Below are positions 5,203-5,221 of a stretch of 5,221 bases of DNA, in pieces. The position numbers and the translations under genes are program-made. How positions within the stretch are numbered: the first letter of the stretch is position 1; each line of letters begins with the position of its first letter. Below the pieces are notes generated by a model. That model ran no database searches, had not been told where the DNA came from, and was given only the letters and a program-made list of their open reading frames with translations. This DNA is from Fimbriimonadales bacterium (GTDB taxonomy: Bacteria > Armatimonadota > Fimbriimonadia > Fimbriimonadales > GBS-DC), in assembly GCA_026416065.1 (NCBI GenBank), contig JAOAFW010000434.1:1-5221 (forward strand), written 5' to 3'.

Positions 5203-5221
5203 CTGTCTCTTATACACATCT
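5203..5221 (-). other. Tn5/Nextera mosaic-end adapter, inverted copy (library artefact)
   Basis: CTGTCTCTTATACACATCT is the exact reverse complement of bases 1-19. Genome ends at 5202. Read from this end, the adjoining 9 bases are GAGTGTACC, again G first and C last, as expected for a Tn5 cut. The pair of inverted ends must not be taken for terminal repeats of a natural element. Confidence 0.98.

Noticed and set aside
1..5221. Composite transposon with 19-bp terminal inverted repeats
   Set aside because: The ends are the synthetic mosaic end, there is no transposase, and the content is ordinary chromosomal genes.

Overview
This is one tagmented DNA fragment, not a natural replicon. Both ends carry the 19-bp Tn5/Nextera mosaic end (1-19, and inverted at 5203-5221), so the biological sequence is 20-5202. 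What lies between is bacterial chromosome, mostly 57-70% GC by hand count, with AT-richer stretches. A GH57 alpha-glucan branching enzyme, a bacterial-type TsaD and a tRNA-Thr with encoded CCA fit a free-living, glycogen-making, possibly thermophilic bacterium. Armatimonadota, Deinococcota or Chloroflexota are plausible; the phylum is a guess that the sequence alone cannot settle.

Layout, left to right. (1) A beta-class DNA methyltransferase on the minus strand (20-1102), cut off at the left end just after its AdoMet-binding motif. (2) A 43-bp divergent spacer, then tRNA-Thr(UGU) on the plus strand (1146-1220). (3) A 265-bp non-coding stretch (1221-1485) with a weak terminator candidate, a striking nested inverted repeat (1319-1436) and a candidate extended -10 promoter at its right edge. 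(4) A two-pass membrane protein (1486-2451) built like a sensor (TM, periplasmic helical domain, TM, HAMP-like linker) but with no output domain. (5) tsaD (2459-3472), whose candidate -10 box contains the stop codon of the preceding gene. (6) A GH57 1,4-alpha-glucan branching enzyme on the minus strand (3482-5170), convergent with tsaD across only 9 bp.

Functional links. TsaD installs t6A at position 37 of tRNAs that read ANN codons; the tRNA-Thr(UGU) here has U36-A37-A38 and should be one of its substrates. The methyltransferase and branching enzyme have no evident link to these genes. The most interesting signals are regulatory. Three of the four protein genes lack a Shine-Dalgarno sequence and instead have a TANNNT box ending 6-8 nt before the chosen start codon, as expected for leaderless transcripts. 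The remaining one, the membrane protein, has a normal Shine-Dalgarno sequence. I see no CRISPR array, phage genes, transposase or complete new defence system.
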